The position numbers and the translations under genes were made by a program. A stretch of DNA of 39,181 nucleotides from Brachionus plicatilis (Eukaryota > Rotifera > Eurotatoria > Ploima > Brachionidae), in NCBI GenBank assembly GCA_010279815.1, contig QEOQ01000544.1, positions 1,042,273 to 1,081,453 on the forward strand, given 5' to 3'. The notes beneath the pieces were generated by a model, which saw nothing but the letters and a program-made list of their open reading frames with translations, was not told the DNA's origin and did not search any database. Numbering within the stretch: the first letter of the stretch is position 1; the number at the start of each line of letters is the position of its first letter. Positions 1 to 11,000 of this stretch are shown here, piece after piece.

Positions 1-1760
1 AAAAATGCAAAAAATTCATTTTAAGTTTTTTTAAAGTAAATTAGATCATCTTAACTTAGAGTCTAATATTGTGGGTATTATATCAAATAAAATGATATAA
101 TTTAAAGGCTTAAATCGTAAGTTTTCTTTTGACTGTTTAATAAAAAAAATCATTTTAGTGAATTGAATTGTAATGTCGTACCTTTATGTTGAAAAAATAT
201 CTAATCCTCAAATAAGAGATTTAAAATTACTAAAAGGTGAGGAAGTTGTCATTTCAAATTATTTTTCTTACGGATGAAGGTGAACAATAAGATGATGATG
301 ATTATAAAGACTGAAATATCTTGACTAATTAAAATTTTTTATTTTTTTGTAATAAAACATCTTGAATAAACATTAATTTAGAATTTCTAAAAATAAAGTC
401 TTAAATAAACTTTTCATTTCTACCATTGTTAATGTAATTTAGCATATAATAAAAATAAAAAAAATCATTTAGAAAAATATTGCGGAATGAATATTTTTTA
501 TTTCAAATCGAAAAAAAAACAAAAGAGTTTTTAATTAAATTTAGCTTTTGGAATAAAAAATTATTAAGATAACTTCAAAAATCCTAAGTAAATAGTGATA
601 AAACGCTATCTTAAGTCTAATATATAAAAAAAGTTTGAAGAGAGGTTTTAATTTATTTACTGAATAATTCCGACTTTATAATTCTGTGGACTAGATACAA
701 ATTAATAGTAGTTTTAGTAAATTTGTTGATTTCTTTACAAGTTTATTTAGATTCTTGAAAATTTTCTTCTAGATTTTTTCTGGTAAACAAATCAAAAATC
801 GATAAATGATGTTATCTTTATATTAAAAAAGTTCCTTTTTAATTCAACTTCCTTTTAGTTTTCGAAAAATCGGAAAAAGTATTTTTAAATCAACAAAATA
901 ATCAACAATTAATTAAAACCTCAGATTTAAAAACTTTACATTCATAATTTTACTTACTGTGGCCAACAATGAGATGGTAATTTAAATTTATTTTTTAAAA
1001 TTATACCAAACACTAATGATTTGTATTACACACGCCATAATTTTATTAGGATGACTAAATAAAAGTATTGATTTAGAAGAAATTTTTTCCAAAAAAAATA
1101 TTTTTGTTTTAAATTTAAATTTGAAATGCAATGATTCAAATTTTGAGGATCGATGTTTCAAGTAAACGCATTGATGTCTTTGTTTGAAACAAAAAAAAAA
1201 CAATTTTAAAAAACCAAATTAATACTTTTATTTGGCAACAGATCAATTTTTCAAGTAAATTAAAAATAAGTGAAAATAATATTAAGCTAAAAGTAGTCTT
1301 TATAGATTAATATTAAATTACTTTTCGACTTTTGCGCATTTATCCATAAGTATTAGAAATTTATTTTCTAGAAAATTGAAAAATTATCAAAGATTGGCTA
1401 ACAAGAGCAATGTTATACTTTTTCTTGAAAAATAAGTCTAAATTTTATGTCACAGTCGAGTGATTTTAAAAAAGACTTTAAATTCAATAATTTAAAATGT
1501 TAAATAATTTTAAATTGTTTCATTAGTTAATCATTCTGGAAAAAACTTGTTTCCATAATGGATCACTTTTGAATTCCATTAGCTATGACTTTGTTCTTAA
1601 TTGAATTTTTTTTCAAATTAAAGAATGTTTATTTTTAATTAGAAATTTTAAAAAAGCGTTTATCATATATGAAGCAAATGAAAACAAATCTTTAAAGCAA
1701 ATCATATCCAAAAATAGCATTGGATTGATAGTAAGTTGATGTAAAATATTATGTGTTTAA
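1..1760. other. AT-rich intergenic sequence, no gene supported
   Basis: No ORF here has protein-like composition, and I see no RNA gene or repeat array. The sequence is dominated by A and T runs, as in the other non-coding parts. It presumably contains the promoter and 5' UTR of the receptor gene that follows, but no convincing core promoter element can be picked out of such AT-rich sequence. Confidence 0.6.
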
Positions 1761-1793
1761 ATGATTTTTTTTTCTTATGAAGGTGTTTTTAAC

Positions 1794-4700
1794 ATGAATT
1801 ATCAAATTTCGATTATTTTAGAGATAGGTTTATTGGCGGCATTATTTGCCTATGTGGTGAACGGGAAAAGTATAATGAAAGACATTAAGGGTCGTACTAG
1901 CATTGATGTCTTGTATTCAAACGAAGAAGACAGTGATTTAATTGAGATAGATCAGGCTCAGCAAGAAAGAAAGCTTAAAGAAGCAGCATTCAACTGCAGC
2001 TTAAAAATGGCTGTTTATCTCTCAAATCGTAATTTTTTAAATTTTAGTTAAAACTTTTCTTGAAACTTGAAAAAATAATTTTCATTAAAATCTAAGAAAA
2101 ATTCTTTTTATTTGAGATTTTATTAGATGATAATAAATTGATATTTTTACTTAAATTCAGGTACATTTTATCATAAATGATGTTAAAAATATTCATCGTA
2201 GATTTATTTATCTAATTTTTGATTAGTTTTTAAACAATAAAAATAATTAGACAAATTTTTTTTTATTTTCAGGTACTGATACGTGCCGCATAACTTGGGA
2301 TCAAATATTATGCTGGTCCGAGACTCAAATCAATCAATCAGTTTTCATACCATGTCCAACTTACGTTAATAAATTCAATCGAAGATGTAAAAATTAAATA
2401 TTGATCTTAAAGCTGAGACTGTTATTAAATAATTTTTTTAAGATAAAGCTTCCAAACATTGCATACTAAATGTTAATACAAGTCGACCTATGTGGACCAA
2501 GACAAATTTTTCGCAATGTCTACTTCCCTCGCAACACTTAATTGAGGAACTAGGCGAGAAGAAAATCATGGAAGTACTATGATTTAAATTTTAAAATTTT
2601 TATAATTCTTAAAAATTTTTTTAGATACATCTCAACAATATAATTCCAATAAAGCTAATAAGTTATGTTATATCATTCTTTTCATTGATATTTTCTATAT
2701 ACATCCTCTCAAGACCGTAAGTATCATAAAATAATATTTAAAAAAAATTTCTAGAATATTTTTTTTAATTTTGGACAATATTTAATTTTCATGAGTTTAA
2801 GGTTTTGAGTACGTACTAATACTAGATAAACATTGAATGCTTCTTAATTCTAAACAATATTGAGAATCATATCGCTAAAACTTATTTGAAAAATATTTTT
2901 AAAAGATTATTTATCTCCAAAAAAATCATTTTCAAGAAATGAATACATGACTAATTAAGTTTGACGGAATTAGATTTTATTGAGAATAAAATGCTTGATT
3001 CTCAAAATCTTGATATAAATATAAAACAATATTTTGCTTAATTTTTTTTATTTTAGACGCTTGCGGTGTCCGCGTAATTACGTTCATATTAATCTATTTG
3101 TAACATTTTGTTTTCGGGTATTCTCGGTTATCTTTGTGAATTATTTGCGTTTTTATGATTCAACAACATTTGGCATGCAGCCTCATGGCTCCAACATTAC
3201 TCAATATTTATCGGCAAATGGCTCGGACGGCGTAATAATATTAAATAAACATTAAAATTAAAAAATTAAATTATTTTGAAAAAACAATTTATTTAGAAAT
3301 TTAATTTGTGTCGATTTTCAATGACAATATTTCGATATTCGGCATCAGTCTATTCGGTTGCGATTACAACTGAAGCATTTTATCTAATGCTTTTGCTTAA
3401 ATTTCCCTATTACAGTGAAAAAAAAGGCTCGAAATTCTGTATAATCATTTCGTGGGGTAGTTTATTAATTCGTGATTTTACTTTTAATTTTATTTAATAA
3501 GTTTAAAATAGTTCTTCCATTTTTGTGGATTTTGCCATGGATTTTTATTAGAATCTACGTCGAAAATAAATGGTAACTGAAAAAAAAATTTACTATTTGA
3601 ATAATCTAAATAGTATTTTAATTATTTAAAGGTGTTGGCAAATGGAGTCTATTTGGAATTTATTGATTGATGCACCGAACACCATCCTTACTATCTTGAA
3701 CGTTCTATGTGCCATTTTTGTAATTCGAACTCTTTATTCAAAAATCATAGGACAATCGGTGAGTCCAGAAAAAGTAATTAAGTACAGGTATACATCACTT
3801 TTTATACAATATTTATCAACAAAAAATAGAATAAAGTTATTTTACTGGAATTTTGAATTCCAAATCCTATATTCTGGGCATTAAGTCCAAGGATCCTAGA
3901 TACAGACATTGATTTTGAGGCTAATAACATCTGTCAACAGAATAATTTTTTATTTAAATTAATTCTTGAAAATTTCATTACAATATTTGAGAAAATTTAG
4001 TTAATGTGAGCTTAAATTTCAAAAATATTCAAAATTAATATATCCTAATACAATAGTTAATAATTTGGGATACTATAAAGAATTTCGATTTTTTTTTCTC
4101 GATAAAAATATCCTTGGTCATCTCATAATAATTATATTAAATTATTATTTATTATTATTATATATTTTCAATGTACACCAATTCTGGCAATGATCAAATT
4201 TAAAAAAAAAAGAAAAGTTATTTAATTAATTCAAATTGAGAGGAAATTTAAAATTAATTAATTAATAATTTTTAATTTTTTTTAGATTTTCTGTTAAACG
4301 AAAAACAATAATTTTTGTTAAAGATTTTTTAATATTTCTTGTATCTCATTTTTCTAAAATTAGATGGAAAATTTTGGAAAATTGAAGTTTATGATAAAAT
4401 TTTCAAGATCCCTCAAAAATTTTCTAAAAAAAATTTTTTAAACATTTTCTGTTAAAAAATTAAATTTAATGACACATTTTCATGTGTAGAAAATCATTTT
4501 AGACCACGCCCAAATATCGTTCATAATCCTGTGTGCATAAAACATTTGCAGAGTGTAAAATAGGTTTCAGTAAAATCAAAATTACTTAAGACCTTGTTTA
4601 AATTATAATTTTTCAGTTTGATCATTAAAATTGATCTTAAACTTCAATTTGTCGAAAACATATCGCTTTATCAAAATTTACTCATCGTTTGATCGAATTC

Positions 4701-4925
4701 GATATAAAATCAAAAAGTTTAGAAGCTTAAAGTGTTTCTATTGTAAAATATTTCAAAATTTAAAGTCTCACTTAGATTTCAAATTGAATTTTGTCAATTT
4801 AATTTGAAAATATGGTATTGTTTTATTTTTCAATTACTTTTTACTGAAATCAATTATAAAAAGAAAAAAAATCACTAAATTTAAATAGAAATTGATTATT
4901 TTAAAAATCTTAATAAAAATATTTT

Positions 4926-4956
<31 letters not shown>

Positions 4957-7182
4957 GCTACAGCAGGAGTCCTGTGGAGCGAGACTAGATGTAGTTTCGC
5001 TATGGTAGCTATCTTTCTGTGAAAAAAAAAAAAATTTTTTCATTAAATATGCAATCCAGTCAAGTTCATTCATATACTAAACTAGATTATTTATAATTCA
5101 TTCATTTTTGATTTGCGATAATTTGTAAAATAATTCGATTAGAAAATCAAATTTTTTAAATTGATTTTGTCTATTTGGAAAATATTATTTAAAAATAAAT
5201 TAAATAAATTACCTACTCAACTAGAATGTCATTAAAATTTAAGATGCTGTTTTATCCTCAAATATTTATTTCAAATCTTAATTTTTTTACAGTTTTTTAT
5301 TTATTTTTTTGATTATTTCAGCTTGGCAAATATTTTTTTATTTTCATTTCATTTGCGCTTAATTAATTTAATATGAAATTTTTCAATGATTTTTTATAAT
5401 CGATAAAAATTTCCTATAATCAGCAGTTTTCCTATAAATGAGAATTTTGTCTTATTTTGATAAACTGACCAATTGCCCACAGTCACCTTTGTACCATAAT
5501 TTTTTTGTTTTTAAATGACGCATTTTTCATCATTTATTCAACCGAGTCATAGCTTACTAAAGCTGAGTGAAATGCTTAATTCTTTTATAATAATTTGAAT
5601 TATTTTAATAAAGAACAATAACTTTTTATTTAAAATATGCGAATTATTGAATTAAAGATTTATTTTTTTTTTTAGGTGGATGACATCCATTTAAAATTTT
5701 ATTATAATTTTTTTTTCTTCAAGGCATTTCAAATGATATAATTAAAATCACTCTCTTTCTTAATGATTAAATTCAAAAATATTTTTAATGATTTTTATTA
5801 GGCACAATTATTCCCACTTGATACTAACTCATATTTTCAATTAAAATCTGCAAGCAAATCGTAACAGCTACAAAAATATTATTAAGATTTAGGTATCCTT
5901 GGTAATTTCATAAATTAAATTTAAGTTGGTTGAATAATATTTTAATATTTTATTCAATTAAATAAAAAATTATAATATTGAAATTTCAAAATCAGTCAAA
6001 TTAATGATTTCGTAAAAACAATTTAAGTTAATTTAAATTACGCTTGACGAATAGACAAAAATTTTAATTAAATTTTTTTCTTGAGTTAGAATTATTAAAA
6101 ATTAATTATAAGAAAGCGCCACCTATTATTTTTTTGCCGTAAATTTCAGAGTAAATTACAAGCCTTTTTTTAAATAAATTTACAAAAGCTAAATAAATTT
6201 TTTGAAGACGTTTGGCCAAATCGATCTTGATAATCATCCCAATATTCGGAGTTCATTTTATAATCTTCGAATGGCTTCCCTATTTCAGGGTTGCTACCGA
6301 GGACTCACTTCTAGAGCTTCCTTTGGTTTATATGGAAATTATTTTTAACGGACTGCAAGTAAGCATAATTGAAAATAAATTTAATTCCTTTTTTTTTAAA
6401 TTAAAAAACTAAAGGGTCTGCTGGCATCAGTAGCATGTTGTTTTGTTCAAAAAGAAGCCCAAATAGAAACCCTAATTCTTGTTTATAATGTATTAAAGCG
6501 TCTAAAAATATCAAAAAAATTCAAATGTTTAAAGATTCTAGATGAAGAATACATTCGAAGTATAAAGTATTCACGCGAGTTTAGATCAAGATCCATTCAC
6601 GAAAATACAAGAATTAAACGCTCTGATTCTACAGTAGATTCAGCGACTGATGTTATTTTTAATCGACCCAAAATAGAAATTAAACGAATGAATAGTCGAA
6701 GAAGATCATCTGTGGTCATGTATAACTGGTCAAGTAGATTTTGTTGTTGCTTGTTTAGCAATCAAAAAAATGACTTTTACCAAAATGGACACAGAAGATC
6801 AACTCTTTTGTCTTTGACAGATAATACCAGTTTGGCTAAGAATTTTAAGCGCCTGAGAAATTCATCTAGCTTGACTAGTTTTTTTACTAGAAAAACCATA
6901 TCAGAAAAATCCTTTAAGACAAAAAGTCACAAAATTTGTAGTCAACCAGAACCAGTGAGCAGATTAGATTCGGTGAATAGTGAAGATTTAAACAATAATT
7001 TATTTGCAGTGGACACAATTGAAAGCTCGGACACAAAAATTGCAATCAATAATTTGATTATACACGAAGAAGATCTTGGGTTAAAAGATTCTGATTCAAT
7101 CAACAAAAATATGAGCATAAAAAATTCGAATTCAGAAGCTGAATCTCCAAAGAGAAAAATTAGTTTTTCGCTAGAAAAATAG
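1794..7182 (+). CDS. Class B1 (secretin-family) G protein-coupled receptor, PTH-receptor-like
   Basis: A seven-helix peptide-hormone receptor of the plasma membrane. Ten exons: 1794-2028, 2273-2386, 2443-2573, 2625-2716, 3057-3231, 3297-3456, 3512-3572, 3632-3787, 6208-6358, 6415-7182. They sum to 2043 bases, 680 codons plus stop, with every GT-AG junction in phase. A signal peptide is followed by a hormone-binding domain with the six family cysteines, including WDQILCW and PCPTYVNKFN. TM1 starts near 2640. RCPRNYVHINLF marks TM2, TTEAFYLMLLL plus SEKKG marks TM3 and its loop, a Cys-Trp pair lies in extracellular loop 2, RLAKS...FGVHFIIF marks TM6, and IFNGLQGLL marks TM7. The cytoplasmic tail is long, about 230 residues, basic and Ser-rich. 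WDxILCW, CPxYxxxFN and RNYxHxxLF point to the PTH-receptor branch, but PDF or calcitonin receptors cannot be excluded by eye. An alternative in-frame ATG lies at 1761; 1794 gives the cleaner signal peptide. Poly(A) signals follow at 7366. Confidence 0.92.
4927..4956. repeat. (AAT)n microsatellite
   Basis: About ten uninterrupted trinucleotide units inside the large GPCR intron. On the minus strand the tract reads TTA repeats and directly follows a structured, GC-richer island. That is the order expected for the 3' tail of a non-LTR retrotransposon or SINE inserted on the minus strand. Confidence 0.9.
4956..5014 (-). mobile_element. Possible 5'-truncated retroelement 3' end (hairpin-rich island)
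   Basis: A short segment, visibly richer in GC than its flanks, folds well. An outer stem pairs AGCTAC (4956-4961) with GTAGCT (5005-5010). A small hairpin CAGGAGTCCTG lies at 4964-4974. A ten-pair stem joins 4978-4987 to 4992-5001 around a GATG loop. Next to an (AAT)n tail this resembles the structured 3' end of a LINE or SINE. No reverse transcriptase remains, so the family is unknown. Confidence 0.35.
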
Positions 7183-7365
7183 AATTTTTTAGTATTGAAT
7201 ACATCTGAACCAGCGATGAGTAATGATCTTGATAATGCATTAAAATTGGTGAAAATTCTTAGTCTTTTTATCTTTTTTAGTAATTTAAATTTAACCCGGT
7301 TATTTATAATTTCTTGTAGAATTGTGATAATTTTTATCTAATATAATTGATAAAATTAATCTCTA

Positions 7366-7371
7366 AATAAA
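7366..7371 (+). terminator. Poly(A) signal AATAAA of the GPCR gene
   Basis: A canonical AATAAA lies 184 bases after the receptor stop codon, and a second one is at 7407-7412. Either could direct 3'-end formation. In such AT-rich DNA the hexamer also occurs by chance, so position relative to the stop is the main argument. Confidence 0.6.
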
Positions 7372-7412
7372 TGTAATATAATGTTTATATGTAAAGATAA
7401 TATTTTAATAAA

Positions 7413-8024
7413 AATATTTTAAAAAAAAACTTTTTTATTATAAAAATTGAGATTAAAAAGCTCTTTAAAATTGAATTTCAGTTAATGAAAATTTTTCTGA
7501 ATTTTTATAAAAAATTTCAACAGCCATAATCCATAAATTTAAAAATTTTATTAATTAAAATAAATTAAGATTATTTTTGTTTACAAAAATTAATCTGTCT
7601 ATTTAAAAATTTTAACAAAGCAAATGAGCTTTAAATTGATTATTTTTTTGTTGATAATTAATTTGAAAATATTTATTTGACTTAAATCAAATTTATAAGG
7701 TGTCGATTAATTGTAAAGATCTATTTGCTTAAAATTTAAAGTTTTAAAAAGGGATCTTACTTTCTAATTATAGTTTTCAACTGGAAAATTTTAAATCTAT
7801 TAAATGAATTCAAATAATGCAAGGATCGTTTTATCACGAGATTTTTTTTTTCAAAAATAAATTCATTTTAGATTTCAAAATTGAATCAAACATTTTTTTC
7901 TCAACAGAATTTTTTTCAAAATGGCTTACGAAGAAAGCTTTTAAAAATTTTATTTTAGCTTAAATATTTTTAGCATAATTTTCTTTAAAAATTTAGAGAG
8001 AGGAATACATTTTTTAAATCTGTA
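7413..8024. other. Intergenic region / promoter of the RNF213-like gene
   Basis: About 600 bp of AT-rich sequence separates the receptor gene from the tandemly oriented RNF213-like gene. It must contain the latter's promoter and 5' UTR unless there is an unseen upstream exon. TTTAG at 7992-7996 is a possible splice acceptor close to the proposed ATG. I see no other feature. Confidence 0.5.
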
Positions 8025-11000
8025 ATGAACGAAACCAATCCATCCGCTTCAAAAGAAGGTAATTTTTTATCAGTTATAATTGTACTGGTCTATTAAATTC
8101 CTAAAAGAAGGTGCAATACAAACTGACAAGAAAGATCAATCGAGATCTGATGAAAGCAGTGGTTCAGAAGGTTTTATTTGGTCTTTCATAAAATTTAAAC
8201 TTATATTTAATTTTCCTCAGATCCGTATGCATATTATGATTCAGATAACAAAAATTCCAATAGATCTGAAGTTGAGAATGAGACAGCTGAAAAAAAAGAG
8301 TCTAATGAAATTAAAAATCAAGAACGTGAATCAGACACAAGTTCGTCGGATGATTCCCAGTCAGATTCAAAAATCCAATCTGGCAAATCCAAATTAAAAA
8401 CAAATAAAAATAAAAGACCGTAACAAATTTTAATTTTTTAAAATAATTTTAAACTTATTTTAATTTTTTTTAATTTTGATTAGAAACAAAAAAGAAAAAA
8501 AAGAACAAAAAAGACACAAAAAAAATCAAGAAATGACAAACAACAGTAAAGATGTACCTGATATATCTAATTCAGAAACTAACACTATGCATTTAAATTA
8601 TGATTCAAAAGATAAGAATTACAACGATAACAATAGATCTGAAGTCGAGAATGAGACAGCTGAAAAAAAATCACCTAATGAAATTAAAAATGAAGAAAGA
8701 GAATCAGAAACTAAAACTAAAGCTGAAACTATATATGAAAATATCAGCCGTGATAAAAATGAATTATTAAAAGAACAAAGGATTAATTTAAGATTTTATG
8801 TCTACGCTCCACCGGAATTTAATGTTGACCTTAAAACGTGTTGTTTCGGAATTCTTCATAATTTGGGTGAATGGAAGCCAGAAAATATGATAAAATTAAA
8901 TTTCAGGTATAGTTATAAAATATCGGACTGAACCAAAAAATAAAAAAAAATTTAAAGAAAATTTGAAAATGGTTTCCTAATAACTGGAGATCATTCATTT
9001 GATGTTGAAAAGTTGGAATATAAATATAAGTTGGAATATAAATATTGCCTTGTAGCAAACAATGATTATGAAGTTGAGCCATTTATAGAGTATTATCAGG
9101 GTTTTAAAACAAACAGAATTCTAAATTTTGCCAATTTTTCCCCAGGTTTAATTGAATCAGTTTTTTATAAACATAAAATTTAATTAAATTCTAATATAAA
9201 GATAAATTTCATTCAATATACGATGGAATCATGCTGCCTCCAGACGAAGGAAACCAGAGTTTTTGGAAACAAAATACAAAATCATTTTTTTCCAAATTTT
9301 TTAAGAGATTTTTCACAGATGAAATGAGTGGAAATTACCTGGAGGATACAATCAAGGCTATGCTTCACGAAATACCAACAATAAATAAAGATGATGAAAG
9401 AATAAAAAAATTCAAATATGCAAAAGATTATATGATAGCAATTATTGATTCCATTTATAAGTCATTTAAAAAAATCAAGAACGATTACTTATTAAAAGTA
9501 TTCTACAGCTAAAATCTTAAAATGACAATAAAGTCACAAATTAAATTTTTTTAGATATTTACAAAAATTTACATCCAAACTATGGACGAGCACCAAAAGC
9601 TTACGATATGCAATTCATTAGTTTTTCTTGAATATGTCTATAGATCAAATGTAAAATTAAATAATGAAGAAATTGATGTGATCCGTAATATGATAATGAA
9701 CAATAATTGTGAAAATGCTTCGGAATTTAAAAAGTAAATTAAAAGACTGATTTTGAATTTGGTTATATTTGCACGGATTTTATTGAAATCCGGTTATTTG
9801 TGGCAAAATGTTATTTATTGTACATTTTTATATTTTTACATTTTTGAGAGAAGAATAAAAAATCCCAAATAAAAAAATCTAAAAAAATTTTCATTCAAGA
9901 AAAGTAATAATAAATTCGCAATCAATTAAAAGGGATTTTCAAAAAATTATCCTTGGTTTTTACATTTAAATTTTTCTAAAACTCCTTTTTAAGTAATTGC
10001 GAATTTATTATTAATTTTCTTGAATGAAAATTTTTTTAGATTTTTTGATTTTGAGATTTTTTTTTCTTCTCTCAAAAATGTAAAAATTTAAAAATATAAA
10101 AATGTACAATAAATAACATTTTGCCTTATTTGTCATTAATCTTAATAGAAGCGGTAAGAATATCTTAGAATTTGGGTTTTAATAATATTTAACAAGTGGC
10201 AATATATTTAAGAACAAATTAATGATCAACTAAAAATAAGCTACAGTAACAAAAAAAAATTAATCATAACAAGCTGTCTTAAAAAAAGGAAATACGCCGT
10301 AAGGAGCTGCCGAACTTCCCTCTAAATTATATTTAAAAAAAAATCTACCAAAAATTATTTTAAAAGCTCACTACATTATCAGAAAATGGATTTATGTGAT
10401 ATATTGAATATATAAGCTGATAATTAGCTTTTCAGAAAAAAGGAATTAAATTTTTTTCATTGTGTACTTTATTTTTCTCTATAATTCACAATCGCAATTT
10501 TAAAACAAAATTTAAAAATATTCTCTATCCTGATATTTAATGAAATCTGTCATCTTACTTATTTTCCTGAAAAATTTTTGATTTTTAAATCATCCTCGTC
10601 TACGTACCAATCAGTTTTTCAGACTGCTTCAAAATAATAACCAAGATAAGTCCATTTTAAACAAAATTAATGATTTTTTTTCTAGTATTGACATTGATAT
10701 TTTGGAGAAGGCGATTCGGTCTGATAAAAGATTTATTTATTTTTTTGAAATTTGGACTAAACTGAAACTAAAAACCGATTCAATTGAAAACGAGAAATAC
10801 TTTGACACAAGTTATTTTGATATAATAAGACCTTTCGTGGAATATTTTCCATTAAAGTAAATTTAAAAACCCATTAAATCAACTTTAAAAATTCTAAATT
10901 TATCTTTTGAAATTTTAAAGTGGCAAAGAATTTTATACAGAAATAATGATGATGCTAAATTATAAAAAGTCAAAAATTATTGAATGTGTGCTATTTCCTT

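Larger units (their letters stand above)
3788..6207 (+). other. Large intron of the class B GPCR gene
   Basis: This 2.4-kb intron splits codon AG|A just before TM6, while the other introns of the gene are between 52 and 340 bp. It begins GTATAC after the KYR codons and ends TTTGAAG before the RLAKS exon. It holds no coding exon that I can support. Its only distinctive content is the (AAT)n tract with an adjoining hairpin-rich, GC-richer island at 4927-5014, annotated separately. Confidence 0.8.

Noticed and set aside
173..277. 34-codon ORF near the left edge
   Set aside because: It is short and has no recognisable domain or convincing splice continuation; expected by chance.
4956..5014. Hammerhead-type ribozyme
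   Set aside because: Stems are arranged suggestively, but neither strand has CUGAUGA or the paired GAAA core. CTGTGGA at 4971 is only a loose resemblance.
4834..5073. Minus-strand ORF with a poly-leucine run
   Set aside because: It is only the (AAT)n microsatellite and A/T runs read as protein.
1794..7182. GPCR pseudogene with many stop codons
   Set aside because: All in-frame stops lie in GT-AG introns; the ten exons join to 681 codons without any break.
8059..8073. A 15-base intron in the first RNF213 exon pair
   Set aside because: Too short to splice. The acceptor at 8109-8110 gives a 52-base intron like the others and keeps the frame.
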